Counted from the first letter of the stretch, positions 39,345-47,810 are shown. The stretch is DNA of 64,000 nt from Dyella sp. BiH032 (GCF_031954525.1 NZ_CP134867.1:1612001-1676000); one strand, 5' to 3'. A program made the numbers and translations. Notes: generated from the letters alone by a model not told the origin.

Positions 39345-39884
39345 TCATGGACAGGCGGTTCCCACGGGGACGCGGACCGATGCACCCTGGTGCACGGTGA
39401 CCGAAGTCGCGGTGTTGTTCGGATCGGTGACGGTCGACTGGATTTCCCACTTCGTGTCGGAGCACAGCGACAGGACGGCCGTGGCGCCGCCGGAACCGAT
39501 CACCAGGTCGCCGCTGCTGCTGGTGGGCGTGCGGCACACGTCGCCCATCGGCAGGTCTTTGTTGAGGACCGGCTTGCTATCGAGGCAGAACGGCGCCGCC
39601 ACCTGGGCGGTGAAATCGTTATTGCCGTCGCCGTTGACGTCCACCGGAACCGACGAAGCGGGAATCGGGTTGAGCGTGAAGGACTGGTTCATCACCGACT
39701 CCACGCCCTGCTGGGCGACGCTCTTGGCTTCCACGCGGTACTGCTGGTTGGACGCCACCTTGGTGTTGACCATGCTGGAACTGGCCATGGAGATGGCGAA
39801 CAGCAGGAAGATCACCAGGAAGATCAGCGTCATCATCAGCGTGAAGCCGCGCTGGCGCCGGGAAGGGAAGGGCGCATGCCTCAT
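39345..39884 (-). CDS. pilX: minor pilin PilX-like
   Basis: The 179-residue protein begins MRHAPFPSRRQRGFTLMMTLIFLVIFLLF, a prepilin signal followed by the hydrophobic helix. The body has DVNGDGNNDF and Cys-containing loops (APFCLDSK, GDVCRT, LSLCSD). It sits between pilW and pilY1 as in Pseudomonas. It starts one base after the pilW stop on the operon strand. The usual Glu at position 5 after cleavage (GFTLVE) is Met here (GFTLMM), as in other PilX proteins. Confidence 0.85.
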   Translation of the reverse strand: MRHAPFPSRRQRGFTLMMTLIFLVIFLLFAISMASSSMVNTKVASNQQYRVEAKSVAQQGVESVMNQSFTLNPIPASSVPVDVNGDGNNDFTAQVAAPFCLDSKPVLNKDLPMGDVCRTPTSSSGDLVIGSGGATAVLSLCSDTKWEIQSTVTDPNNTATSVTVHQGASVRVPVGTACP

Positions 39885-39885
39885 G

Positions 39886-40932
39886 TCAGTTCTCCCGTAC
39901 GCCGCCGACATTCCACACGCGCGCGACCGCGCTGTAGACGTGGCGCTTGTAAGCGTCGTTGTAGGGGCCGTCCGGCGTCGCGCGGCCCAGGTCGTAGGTA
40001 CGCGTGTCCGTCCATCCCACCGTCGGATCGAGGTTGCGCGCCAGCACGGTCACGCGTACCGCGGTCACGTTGGCCCAGTTGGTGGTCGCGTTGATCCAGC
40101 TGTAGCCGCCGCTGCCGGTGCAGGTGGCCGAGTTGTCGATGGCCGGGTTGTCGACGTAGCAATCCGGCGAGCCGTTGTTGTCGGTGTCGACGCCGTAGGC
40201 CAGATGCACGTCCTGGATGCCCGCCACCAGCGACGAGACCTGGATCGAGCCGTTGATGAACTCCGCGACCTTGAGGGTCGGCATGCTGTCGCCGCCCGTG
40301 CCGCAGTTGTCGCAACCGGCCAGGTAATAGGAACGGACCACGTACTTGCGTAGTTCCGCGGGCTGGGCGCCGCTGCAGGTCTTGCCCAGCAGCGTGAAGC
40401 TCGCGGACTTGTTGTCGTAGACGAGCTGTTTCGTGTCAGTGGTGCAACTGGACTGCTGCAGGTAGTACTCGGTACCCGAAGCGGCCGGCGTGACATTGCC
40501 CGAGGCATAGCGGACGGTGATCGCTTCGCTTCCCGTCGCCATGTTGGTCAGGCAGGTCGGCACCGCGCCACCGGCGGCCACGCCGGACACGGCGACCGGC
40601 ACGGTGAGCGGCGAGGTGGTGGTATCGAAGCCCATCGAAGCCTGGGCGGTCGTGCAGGGGCCGGGCAGGCTGTACTGCAGCGACACCGGCAGGCCGGGGC
40701 GCCCGAAGAAGCCGGCCATCTCGATGTCGCGCGCCATCGACTCCAGCGCATAGCGGCCGTTTTCCACCTGTTCGCCGGTCTTGTTGAATTCGGCGCGGGC
40801 CTTGGAGGTGGCGACGTAGAGCGAGCCGAGCGCGGCCAACAGCGCCAGCCCGATCGTGACGCCGATCATCAGCTCGACCAGCGACAAGCCGCGCTGGCGA
40901 TGGGGATGCAGAGTTGGGCGGTGAGGGCGCAT
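39886..40932 (-). CDS. pilW: minor pilin PilW
   Basis: The 348-residue minor pilin has the prepilin motif RQRGLSLVELMIGVTIGLALLAALGSLYV (G at the cleavage site, Glu at +5). The large C-terminal domain has several Cys, including CDNCGTGGD, CYVDNP and SATCTGSGG, and a calcium-like DTDNNGSPD loop. Length and placement between pilV and pilX fit PilW. It helps start pilus assembly with PilV, PilX and FimT. Confidence 0.88.
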   Translation of the reverse strand: MRPHRPTLHPHRQRGLSLVELMIGVTIGLALLAALGSLYVATSKARAEFNKTGEQVENGRYALESMARDIEMAGFFGRPGLPVSLQYSLPGPCTTAQASMGFDTTTSPLTVPVAVSGVAAGGAVPTCLTNMATGSEAITVRYASGNVTPAASGTEYYLQQSSCTTDTKQLVYDNKSASFTLLGKTCSGAQPAELRKYVVRSYYLAGCDNCGTGGDSMPTLKVAEFINGSIQVSSLVAGIQDVHLAYGVDTDNNGSPDCYVDNPAIDNSATCTGSGGYSWINATTNWANVTAVRVTVLARNLDPTVGWTDTRTYDLGRATPDGPYNDAYKRHVYSAVARVWNVGGVREN

Positions 40933-40940
40933 CGTGCTCG

Positions 40941-41507
40941 TCAGGTGAGATTGGCGATCCGGACCTGCACGCTGACCGCGCGGCGCAGTTTGTCGTCAGG
41001 GCCGAACTGGTTCTGACCGCAGGTCAGGCTGGGCGCGGCGGTCGGCATCAACCCTTGCCAGACCACCGTGACGCGATAGATGTTGTTCGTGGCATCGATC
41101 TGTTCGACGCAGCCGATCGCGCCGATCATCGCGCCGACCTTGTTGCCGCCCGAGACCTCGCCCGCGCCGAGCAGCGCATTGCGCCATGCCGCCAGGTCGG
41201 CGTTGGCGGTGGCGGCCTGCAGCGCGGTCGGGGTCGGCGTGCCGGTGGCGCAGGTGGGCGGCGCGGCCGAGCCGGTGCCGGTGGTCAGGCCCGTGGCGCC
41301 ATTGGAATAGCAGGCGGCCACCTGCCGGTTGGCATTGATGCGGGACACCATGTCCTGCACCAGGGTGAGGGCCTGCACGCGCTGGTAGGACTCCATCTCG
41401 TTGCGCGTCGAGCGCGCCATGAGCGTCACCGTGCCCAATAGCGCCACGGAGGCGATGAGCATCGAGACCAGCACTTCGATCAGCAGAATGCCGCGCTCGT
41501 GTTTCAT
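40941..41507 (-). CDS. pilV: minor pilin PilV
   Basis: The 188-residue protein begins MKHERGILLIEVLVSMLIASVALLG, the PilV-type prepilin motif with RGILLIEVL. The start codon overlaps the fimT stop by four bases. The later part has paired Cys (VAACYSN, PTCATG, IGCVEQ, LTCGQN). Next comes pilW, eight bases further on. Order and length are standard for the minor pilin operon. Confidence 0.88.
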   Translation of the reverse strand: MKHERGILLIEVLVSMLIASVALLGTVTLMARSTRNEMESYQRVQALTLVQDMVSRINANRQVAACYSNGATGLTTGTGSAAPPTCATGTPTPTALQAATANADLAAWRNALLGAGEVSGGNKVGAMIGAIGCVEQIDATNNIYRVTVVWQGLMPTAAPSLTCGQNQFGPDDKLRRAVSVQVRIANLT

Positions 41508-41983
41508 GAGCAGGCTCCCTTGGTGGTCTGCACGCGACCGGTGGCGCCCACCGCGACGCACAGCGGCTGCTGGCCCCGCGACGTGACCGTGGGCTGCACG
41601 GAGAACGACAGGCCCGTACCCGACATGCGGCCGTCGCCGCCGAAATTGAACGAGGTGTTGCCGCCGGTCTCGCTGATGCTGAGCCCATCCAGCGCACTCT
41701 GCGCGCGGATGGTGCTGGCGGTCGATACGGTCGCGGCGCTGCTCACGGTCCACCCCTTGCTCCAGTCCGAGCCATTGGCGACCACGTAGACCGGGCCGTT
41801 GCGCTTGATCGCCTCGCTGCGCGCGAGCACGACGCTGGAGGCCAGGTCCATGGTGGCGTTCTTCAGCCGTTGGCGTTGCAAGAAGGGGGCCATCTGGGGC
41901 ACGGCCAGCACGGCGAGCACCAGCAGTACCGAGATCGTGACCATCAGCTCCACCAAGGTGAATCCGTTCGATTCGTGGCGCAT
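41504..41983 (-). CDS. fimT: minor pilin FimT/GspH family
   Basis: The 159-residue protein begins MRHESNGFTLVELMVTISVLLVLAVLAVPQM with the cleavage motif GFTLVE. The GspH/FimT domain follows (RLKNATMDLASSVVLARSEAIKRNGPVYV). The ATG at 41983 is two bases after the pilE stop; an ATG at 42001 would add six residues but overlaps pilE. It overlaps pilV by four bases. Confidence 0.88.
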   Translation of the reverse strand: MRHESNGFTLVELMVTISVLLVLAVLAVPQMAPFLQRQRLKNATMDLASSVVLARSEAIKRNGPVYVVANGSDWSKGWTVSSAATVSTASTIRAQSALDGLSISETGGNTSFNFGGDGRMSGTGLSFSVQPTVTSRGQQPLCVAVGATGRVQTTKGACS

Positions 41984-41985
41984 GG

Positions 41986-42459
41986 CTACTTCTTCCAGCA
42001 TGTCGTGGAAGAGCCGCTGGCGGTCTTGTTGCCGCTGCTATCCAGCTTGAGCGTGCCGCAGTCCGTGTCGCGGCTCTGCAAACTGCCGGATTTGGGCGCC
42101 GCGGTGATGGTGTATCCCGGGGGAGGGCCGGCCACCAGGGCGATCGTGAAGGTGTAGTTGGACGAGACCGAATCGGGCAGCGTCCCGTAACCCAATTGAG
42201 ACGGGTCAGTCGTGTACACCCGGCTGTCGATCATGTAGCGCTCCTGGGCGCTGGCCATGTCGAGCATCACGTCCTCGGCCGCGGCGCGGTTGGCGCGCAG
42301 CATGTAGCGGTAGTAGTTGGGAATGGCGACGGCGGCGAGGATGGCGATGACCGCCACCACGATCATCAGTTCGACCAGCGTGAAGCCGCGCGCGCGCGCC
42401 CGGCCCGCTCGCGCATGGGCGTCCGGCGCTGTGCTGAATGGCAAAGCAGGCGTGACCAT
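41986..42459 (-). CDS. pilE: type IV pilin PilE-like minor pilin
   Basis: The 157-residue prepilin has a 25-residue basic leader (ending RARG), then FTLVELMIVVAVIAILAAVAIPNYYRYMLRANRAAAEDVMLDMASAQERYM and a C-terminal Cys pair (CGTLKL, TTCWKK). It opens the minor pilin operon, whereas in Pseudomonas pilE stands at the end. GGGAGGGGACC precedes the ATG, and a good promoter lies about 110 bases upstream. Confidence 0.9.
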   Translation of the reverse strand: MVTPALPFSTAPDAHARAGRARARGFTLVELMIVVAVIAILAAVAIPNYYRYMLRANRAAAEDVMLDMASAQERYMIDSRVYTTDPSQLGYGTLPDSVSSNYTFTIALVAGPPPGYTITAAPKSGSLQSRDTDCGTLKLDSSGNKTASGSSTTCWKK

Positions 42460-42523
42460 GTGAATGGTCCCCTCCCCCTGGGGTGTCCATATGTGGTGTA
42501 GCGGGAAATAAACGTCGCTAAGT

Positions 42524-42537
42524 ATTTCCTAAGTAAT
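42524..42537 (-). promoter_or_regulatory. putative operator motif in the pilE leader
   Basis: Minus-strand ATTACTTAGGAAAT is followed at once by a second TACTTAG, giving two TACTTAG units 11 bases apart inside a CGCT...AGCG inverted repeat (42516-42541). A near-identical ATTACTTAGAAAT lies at 42758-42770 on the plus strand, before the divergent gene. An 11-base period fits one helical turn, so a shared DNA-binding protein is possible. Confidence 0.35.
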
Positions 42538-42566
42538 AGCGACTGTTCCAATTCTGATGCGTTCAA

Positions 42567-42595
42567 AGCGTAGGTCTGGCTATTCGGACTGTCAA
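42567..42595 (-). promoter_or_regulatory. sigma-70 promoter of the minor pilin operon
   Basis: On the minus strand a perfect -35 TTGACA (42590-42595) is 17 bases from TACGCT (42567-42572, three of six matches). Transcription would start near 42560, leaving a leader of about 100 bases before pilE. No sigma-54 pattern (GG-N10-GC) was found here. Confidence 0.5.
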
Positions 42596-42969
42596 TTTGC
42601 TGAACGGCCGTAAATCGAATGGCGGTGGGGGTTTTCCGCATGAAGCTGAACGATTTTGGCTTTTTTTCTTGCGGACTCGACCGGAACAGCAAGTTTGCCG
42701 AAAGAGAATCGAAAGTTTGCTGTCCTGGTTTTGTTGACCGGCGCACACGCGCGACCGATTACTTAGAAATCGCTTTGCGCGAAAGCAGAAAATCGCCTGA
42801 ATAAGCCTGCGCGTTACCTCTTTTCGTTTTTGTGATTGTCGGCAAGCATTCGCGCCGGGGCCATGGCCGGGAAATGCGGCGATGGCGGATGCGGAGTTCA
42901 TCTGACGGCCTTTCTGGGGACGGTGCCTCGATGCGAACGAACTCCAACCATGTGTTTCAAGGGCGAACC
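42596..42969. other. AT-richer divergent regulatory region
   Basis: The 510 bases between pilE and the plus-strand secreted gene are visibly richer in A and T than the rest of the window. They hold the pilE promoter, the two ATTACTTAG-type motifs (42524 and 42758) and a weak plus-strand -35 TTGACC at 42734-42739 with ATTACT about 18 bases later. No gene is visible in this part. Confidence 0.45.
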
Positions 42970-43707
42970 ATGAAAAGACATTTGCTTGCGTTTTCCGTGC
43001 TGAGCGCCGCCGTCGGCCTGGGTCTGACCGGCCAGGCGGCCGCGCAGACAAGCACCACGACGACCACGACGACGACCACCACCACGACGGTGGAAAGCAC
43101 GCGCCTGACCACGTCGTATACGACGCTGGCGGGTTCGACCGACAACGCACAGGCGCTGGTCACCGGTCTGCGCGGCGGTACGTCGGTCGTGCTGGTCACC
43201 CCGGCGACGGCGACCGCGCCAGCGGTGCAGACCACTTTCACGCCCGCCACCGGCCCGATGGGCTGGGGCAACGTCAACATCGCGCTGTCGCTGGCGCAGG
43301 CGGAGCTGACCAAGGCCGGCATCACCAATCCGACCGCGGCGGATCTGCAGACGGCGCTCAACGGCGGCACCATCACCACCTCCACGGGCACGGTGCAGCT
43401 GTCCGGCGTGCTCGCGCTACGCGCGTCCGGCGAAGGCTGGGGCCAGATCGCCAAGTCGCTCGGCTTCAAGCTCGGCGAAGTGATGGGGCAGGCCAAGGCC
43501 CATGGTCCGCTGCCTTCGAGCGAGGACATCGCGCACGGCGAGAAGGGCAAGGCGGAGAAGGCCGAGAAGACCGCGAAGGCCGACAAGGTCGATAAAGCGG
43601 ACAAGGCGGAAAAAGCGAACCGCCCGGACAAGCCGGAGCGTCCCGAGAAGGCCGATCGCCCCGACAAGCCCGAGCGCCCGGACAAGCCGGAACACGGCGG
43701 CCGCTAA
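42970..43707 (+). CDS. exported protein with poly-Thr tract and KAD/PDKPE repeats (245 aa)
   Basis: A signal peptide (MKRHLLAFSVLSAAVGLGLTGQAAA) is followed by TS and twelve Thr in a row. The middle carries PMGWGNVNIALSLAQAELTKAGI and the conserved-looking GEGWGQIAKSLGFKLGEVM. From about residue 196 comes a charged low-complexity tail of KADKADKAEK and PDKPERPEKADRPDKPER units. The GWGxIAxxLGxxLGxVM motif recurs in exported proteobacterial proteins of unknown function. It may bind the cell wall or stay intrinsically disordered. The ATG at 42970 has GGGCGAACC before it, a weak site. It precedes the barrel gene by 81 bases. Confidence 0.75.
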   Translation: MKRHLLAFSVLSAAVGLGLTGQAAAQTSTTTTTTTTTTTTVESTRLTTSYTTLAGSTDNAQALVTGLRGGTSVVLVTPATATAPAVQTTFTPATGPMGWGNVNIALSLAQAELTKAGITNPTAADLQTALNGGTITTSTGTVQLSGVLALRASGEGWGQIAKSLGFKLGEVMGQAKAHGPLPSSEDIAHGEKGKAEKAEKTAKADKVDKADKAEKANRPDKPERPEKADRPDKPERPDKPEHGGR

Positions 43708-43788
43708 GCCGCAGGAACAACTCCAACGAAAGACCCGGGAGGCCCGCGCAGGGCCTCCCTTTGCTGCTGCTCCCAAGGACAAGACGCT

Positions 43789-44631
43789 ATGAAGCTGAAG
43801 AACGCAAGCACGCTCGCCGCCCTCGGCGTGCTGGGCCTGATGGCCCAGGCGGCGCACGCCGACGACTCCACCGTGAAGGTGGGTGCCGGCGTGGATTACA
43901 CCTCCGGCAAGTACGGCACGTCGGAGACCACCGACATCACCCAGGTGCCGGTCTCCCTCGGTTACGACACCGGCGACTGGTCGCTGAAGCTGGTGGTGCC
44001 GTACATCCGCGTGTCCGGTCCCGCGGACGTCATTCCCGGCGTGGGTCCGGTGAACAACGGCAACCCGAACGGCCGCGGCAAGGGCCACGGCAAGGGCCAG
44101 GGTTCGGCCGGTTCCACCAGCACCACGGCGGACACCACGACGGGCTCGGCTTCCGGTCTCGGTGATGTCATCGCTTCGGCGACGTACTCGGCATACCACA
44201 ACGATGCGAACAACTTCGGCATCGATCTCACCGGCAAGGTGAAGTTCGGCACCGCCGACGAAGACAAAGGCCTGGGCACCGGCAAGAACGACTACACGTT
44301 CGCGGTGGACATGTACAAGGGCTTCGGCCAGTGGACGCTGTTCGGCGGCGTCAGCTACACCTCGCTGGGCAGCTCGCAGTACATCAAGCTCGACGACGTG
44401 TTCGGCGCGAACGTCGGCGCGAGCTACAAGCTCGACAGCCAGAGCACCATCGGCGCGTACTACGACTATCGCGAAAAGGCGTCCAGCACGAGCTTCTCGC
44501 GCAGCGAGCTGACGGGCTACTACTCGTACAAGTTTGCGAGCCAGTGGAAGGCCCAGGTGTATGCCACCAAGGGCTTCACCGACGGCAGCCCGGATTGGGG
44601 TGTCGGCGCTTCGGTGGTCTATTCGTTCTAA
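43789..44631 (+). CDS. outer membrane beta-barrel protein of unknown function (280 aa)
   Basis: The signal peptide MKLKNASTLAALGVLGLMAQAAHA is followed by alternating hydrophobic strands: VKVGAGVDYTSGKYG, DWSLKLVVPYIRVSG, FGIDLTGKVKFGTAD, WTLFGGVSYTSLG, STIGAYYDYREKAS, ELTGYYSYKFASQW. The C-terminal strand VGASVVYSF ends in Phe, the barrel insertion signal. A hydrophilic loop has NPNGRGKGHGKGQGSAGS. It resembles transporters of the phenol-degradation MetA-like type in layout, but I cannot assign a substrate. A strong terminator follows; it and the preceding gene are probably one operon. Confidence 0.8.
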   Translation: MKLKNASTLAALGVLGLMAQAAHADDSTVKVGAGVDYTSGKYGTSETTDITQVPVSLGYDTGDWSLKLVVPYIRVSGPADVIPGVGPVNNGNPNGRGKGHGKGQGSAGSTSTTADTTTGSASGLGDVIASATYSAYHNDANNFGIDLTGKVKFGTADEDKGLGTGKNDYTFAVDMYKGFGQWTLFGGVSYTSLGSSQYIKLDDVFGANVGASYKLDSQSTIGAYYDYREKASSTSFSRSELTGYYSYKFASQWKAQVYATKGFTDGSPDWGVGASVVYSF

Positions 44632-44947
44632 GCGAAGGCTAAGCTCGTTTTCTAAGTACGCGCTAAGAAAGGCGGGAAGAAGACGGCCGTTTGGCCGTCT
44701 TCTTTTTTTGTGCGCGAAAAATGCGACGCGGTATACGCGTTCGCAAATCATTGCGCTGCGTTTGAAAGATGGCGGTAAGGAAACGGGCGCAGCGTGCGGG
44801 CATCTCGTTCGCGTTGGGGCGCCGCGTTGCGGTCGTGAGCGAGATACGCAGCTGGTGGCGCCTTTGCGTCGCGGCATCATCGCGGGACGGGCGCGAACCG
44901 GCCTTGAGAGAGAACGATCGTTCGTCAACTCTTCATGGAGGCCCATC
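44632..44947 (+). other. intergenic region with terminator
   Basis: The 316 bases hold the terminator at 44675-44709 and, on the minus strand near 44648-44658, a third TACTTAGAAAA-like match to the motif seen beside pilE. The rest, before the large secreted protein, shows no gene. A GGAGG ribosome site lies at 44938-44942 before the ATG at 44948. Confidence 0.45.
44675..44709 (+). terminator. intrinsic terminator of the barrel gene
   Basis: A 12-bp stem AAGAAGACGGCC / GGCCGTCTTCTT with a GTTT loop ends in a seven-T run. It lies 45 bases after the stop. Confidence 0.92.
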
Positions 44948-46543
44948 ATGTTTCTGATACGAACCGGTGTCGCGGGCACCGCGTTGTGCGTCGCCGTCGG
45001 CCTGGCCATGGCGGGCGGTGCGCGCGCCGAGAGCCAGAGCGGCGCGGAAGTGACACCTGCCGTGCAGCACGACACGCTGCATTCCTTGCGCGGTGTGATG
45101 CCGCGCCCCGACGATTTCTCGAAGAGTCCACGCAACCACCCGGCGCGACCGGTGCCCATGCTGGACGGGCCGGGCACGCAAACCGACGGTGCCGTGCAAA
45201 CCAGCTACACGGGCGTGGCCGCACCCACCGCCGGTAGCGGCGTCGATGGCGTGGGCCAGGGCTTCAGCGGCCCGCAGGGCACCTTCTCCGTGAACAGCGC
45301 GCCACCGGACACCAATGGCGCGGTGGGCGCCACGCAATACGTGCAGCTCGTCAACACCGGCTTCGCCGTGTTCGACAAGGCGACCAAGAACGTCGTGTAC
45401 GGACCCGTGCAGACCAATACGCTGTGGTCCGGCTTCGGCGGACCGTGCGAGAGCGACAACGATGGCGACGCGGTGGTGGTGTACGACAAGGCTGCCAACC
45501 GCTGGATCATCTCGCAGTTCGCGGTCACGGCGGCGCCGTATTACCAGTGCGTGGCCGTGTCGGCGACGAGCGACGCCACGGGTGCGTATTACCGTTACGC
45601 GTTCAACTACGGCTCCGTGTTCCCCGACTATCCGAAGCTGGGCGTGTGGCCCGACGGGTACTACATCACCTTCAACATGTTCACCAATACGTTCGCCGGC
45701 GCGAAGGTCTGCGCCTACGACCGCAATGCCATGTTGAACGGGCAGGCGGCGACGCAGCAGTGCTTCCAGCTTTCCACCAGCTACGGCAGCCTGCTGCCGG
45801 CCGACCTCGACGGCAGCACTGCGCCGCCCGCAGGCTCGCCCAACTACATGATGAATTTCAGCTCGAACCAGCTCAATTTGTGGAAGTTCCACGTCGACTG
45901 GAGCAACAGTGCCAACACCACGCTGACCGGCCCGGTCGCCATCCAGGTGGCTTCGTTCTCCGCCGCGTGCAGTGGCGGCACCTGCGTTCCCCAGACGGGC
46001 ACCAAGCAGAAGCTCGATTCGCTGGCGGATCGCCTGATGTTCCGCCTGGCCTATCGCAACTTCGGCGACCACGAGTCGCTAGTGGTCAGCCATGCGGTGC
46101 GCGTAGGCACCACGCAGCGCAATCCCTACAGCGGCGTGCGCTGGTACGAGATCCGCAGCCCGGGTACCGCGCCGGTGGTGTACCAGCAATCCACGTACTC
46201 GCCTGACACGACCTACCGCTGGATGAGTTCGCTGGCGATGGACAAGCAGGGCAACATGGCACTGGGCTATAGCGCGTCGAGCAGCGCGATCCATCCGGCG
46301 ATCCGCTATACGGGCCGTCTGGCGACCGATGCGCTCAACACCATGCAGGCCGAGGCGAGCATGATCGAGGGCACCGGCTCGCAGAGCGGCAACAACCTGG
46401 CGCGCTGGGGCGACTACAGTGCGATGACCGTCGACCCGGTCGACGACTGCACGTTCTGGTACACCAACGAGTACCTGAAGACCACGGGCTCGTTCAACTG
46501 GAGCACGCGGCTGGCGTCGTTCAAGTTCGGCACCTGCCAATAA
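44948..46543 (+). CDS. large exported protein of unknown function (531 aa)
   Basis: The signal peptide ends near ARAESQ (residue 27). The mature part has no domain I can name but contains conserved-looking blocks: NSAPPDTNGAVGATQYVQLVNTGFAVFDKATKNVVYGP, DNDGDAVVVYDKAANRWIISQFA, FPDYPKLGVWPDGYYITFNMF, and WGDYSAMTVDPVDDCTFWYTNEY near the end. It has eight Cys, an even number, likely as disulfides. The repeats of aromatic and Asp-rich blades suggest a beta-propeller. The start at 44948 has GGAGG seven bases before it. The protein may act outside the cell. Function unknown. Confidence 0.75.
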   Translation: MFLIRTGVAGTALCVAVGLAMAGGARAESQSGAEVTPAVQHDTLHSLRGVMPRPDDFSKSPRNHPARPVPMLDGPGTQTDGAVQTSYTGVAAPTAGSGVDGVGQGFSGPQGTFSVNSAPPDTNGAVGATQYVQLVNTGFAVFDKATKNVVYGPVQTNTLWSGFGGPCESDNDGDAVVVYDKAANRWIISQFAVTAAPYYQCVAVSATSDATGAYYRYAFNYGSVFPDYPKLGVWPDGYYITFNMFTNTFAGAKVCAYDRNAMLNGQAATQQCFQLSTSYGSLLPADLDGSTAPPAGSPNYMMNFSSNQLNLWKFHVDWSNSANTTLTGPVAIQVASFSAACSGGTCVPQTGTKQKLDSLADRLMFRLAYRNFGDHESLVVSHAVRVGTTQRNPYSGVRWYEIRSPGTAPVVYQQSTYSPDTTYRWMSSLAMDKQGNMALGYSASSSAIHPAIRYTGRLATDALNTMQAEASMIEGTGSQSGNNLARWGDYSAMTVDPVDDCTFWYTNEYLKTTGSFNWSTRLASFKFGTCQ

Positions 46544-46566
46544 GCGCCATCACGCGGTGAAACCCG

Positions 46567-46598
46567 GAACCCCGCTCGCAAGGGCGGGGTTCTGTTTC
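46567..46598 (+). terminator. intrinsic terminator
   Basis: Stem GAACCCCGC / GCGGGGTTC with an eight-base loop is followed by TGTTTCT. It lies 24 bases after the large secreted protein and faces the convergent aminotransferase gene. Confidence 0.65.
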
Positions 46599-46603
46599 TG
46601 GGC

Positions 46604-47806
46604 TCAGCCGGGCAAGACAGCGCGCAGGCATTCGACGATGCGCATGAATTCGTCGTCGCGCAGCCAGGGGCTGTTGGTGATGGTCAACGATCGCGCGGCG
46701 AAGTCGCGCGCGTGCGGCAGATCGGCGCCGGGCACGATGTCGCGCAGATAGCCGTAGTCCGGCAGCGCATGAATGAACAGGCGGCTCACGCCGAGCCCGG
46801 CCGTCCAAAGTTTCGCCAGCGCCGCATCGCGCGAGGCAGCATCCGGCATCGTCAGCAGCAGGAACGGCCAGGTGCCTTGCGTTCCAGGTGCGTCGTCGAA
46901 AACGGTCACGCCAGGAAGCGCGCGCAGCGCATCGAGGCGCCGCAGCGCCTGCGCGCGCGTGGTTTCCAGAAAGCCGGGCAGCCGCCGCAATGCGTGCGAA
47001 CCCACTGCCTGGCGCCAGTGCCCGAGCGGATGCAAGGGAATGTCGGTGTCGAAGTCGTCGCCCACCGCCGCGACCGGATCGTTCTCCGCCAGCGCGCGGC
47101 GCAGCGGCTTGCCGTAGGCGAGGTAGAGCAGGGAGGGGCGATAGGCGATGGCATAACCCATCAGCTCGACCGCGCGCTGCATGCTCCAACGCAGGCTCGG
47201 GCGGATCACCTCGCGATGGCTGTCGGCGAAGGCGCGACGCAGGCCGGGGTCGCGTGACATCAATACGCCGCCTTCGTACAACGTCAGTCCTTTGCCGACC
47301 GCGAGACTGAAGAAGCCGGCATCGCCCATCAGCCCGACCGTGCGTCCGTCCTGCCGCGCGCCCAGCGCCTGGGCGGCATCTTCGAGGACGTAGGCGCCGC
47401 AGGCCCGCGCGGCGGCGAGGGCCTGCCGCACGTCCGCCACGCGGCCGGCGAGGTGCGTGGGTACGACCGCGAGCGTGCGTTCGCCGCACGATGCGGCGAG
47501 TGCCGATGGGTCCAGGTCGAAGTGATCCGGCGCGAGGTCGCAGAGGCGCGGCTTCAGGCCCACGCGATGAATGGCGAGCGCGACGAGCGGACAGGTCCAG
47601 GCGGGGACGACCACTTCGTCGCGCCCGGGACGCAGGCGATGCATCGCATGCAAGGCCACCACCATGGCGGCGGTGCCGGAGCATTCCAGCTGGACCTCGT
47701 CGATGCCGAGCCAGCCGGCGAGCGCCGCGCCGAAGTCGGCGCGGCGCGGCAGCAGGTCCGAAAGATGCAGCGGCAGGCCGGCGGTGGGCGGCAGCTCGCG
47801 GCGCAT
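46604..47806 (-). CDS. DegT/DnrJ/EryC1/StrS-family PLP aminotransferase
   Basis: The 400-residue protein has the sugar-aminotransferase layout: ECSGTAAMVVALHAM, VVVPAWTCPLVALAIHRVG, LEDAAQALGA (141-150, Asp143 to the PLP nitrogen) and FFSLAVGKGLTLYEGG with Lys172 as the Schiff-base lysine. The family forms amino sugars on nucleotide or lipid carriers, for example ArnB for 4-amino-arabinose. Here it lies four bases after two small EamA-like genes and no other sugar gene is near. The substrate is therefore unknown. It is the last gene of a three-gene operon. Confidence 0.9.
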   Translation of the reverse strand: MRRELPPTAGLPLHLSDLLPRRADFGAALAGWLGIDEVQLECSGTAAMVVALHAMHRLRPGRDEVVVPAWTCPLVALAIHRVGLKPRLCDLAPDHFDLDPSALAASCGERTLAVVPTHLAGRVADVRQALAAARACGAYVLEDAAQALGARQDGRTVGLMGDAGFFSLAVGKGLTLYEGGVLMSRDPGLRRAFADSHREVIRPSLRWSMQRAVELMGYAIAYRPSLLYLAYGKPLRRALAENDPVAAVGDDFDTDIPLHPLGHWRQAVGSHALRRLPGFLETTRAQALRRLDALRALPGVTVFDDAPGTQGTWPFLLLTMPDAASRDAALAKLWTAGLGVSRLFIHALPDYGYLRDIVPGADLPHARDFAARSLTITNSPWLRDDEFMRIVECLRAVLPG

Positions 47807-47810
47807 GGGC

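Noticed and set aside
42460..42700. Sigma-54 promoter before the pilus operon
   Set aside because: TGGAAC is present, but no GC follows at the required ten-base distance; a sigma-70 -35 TTGACA fits better.
43086..43100. CRISPR-like or microsatellite array at the poly-Thr codons
   Set aside because: The short ACN repeats are inside a reading frame and have no spacer structure.
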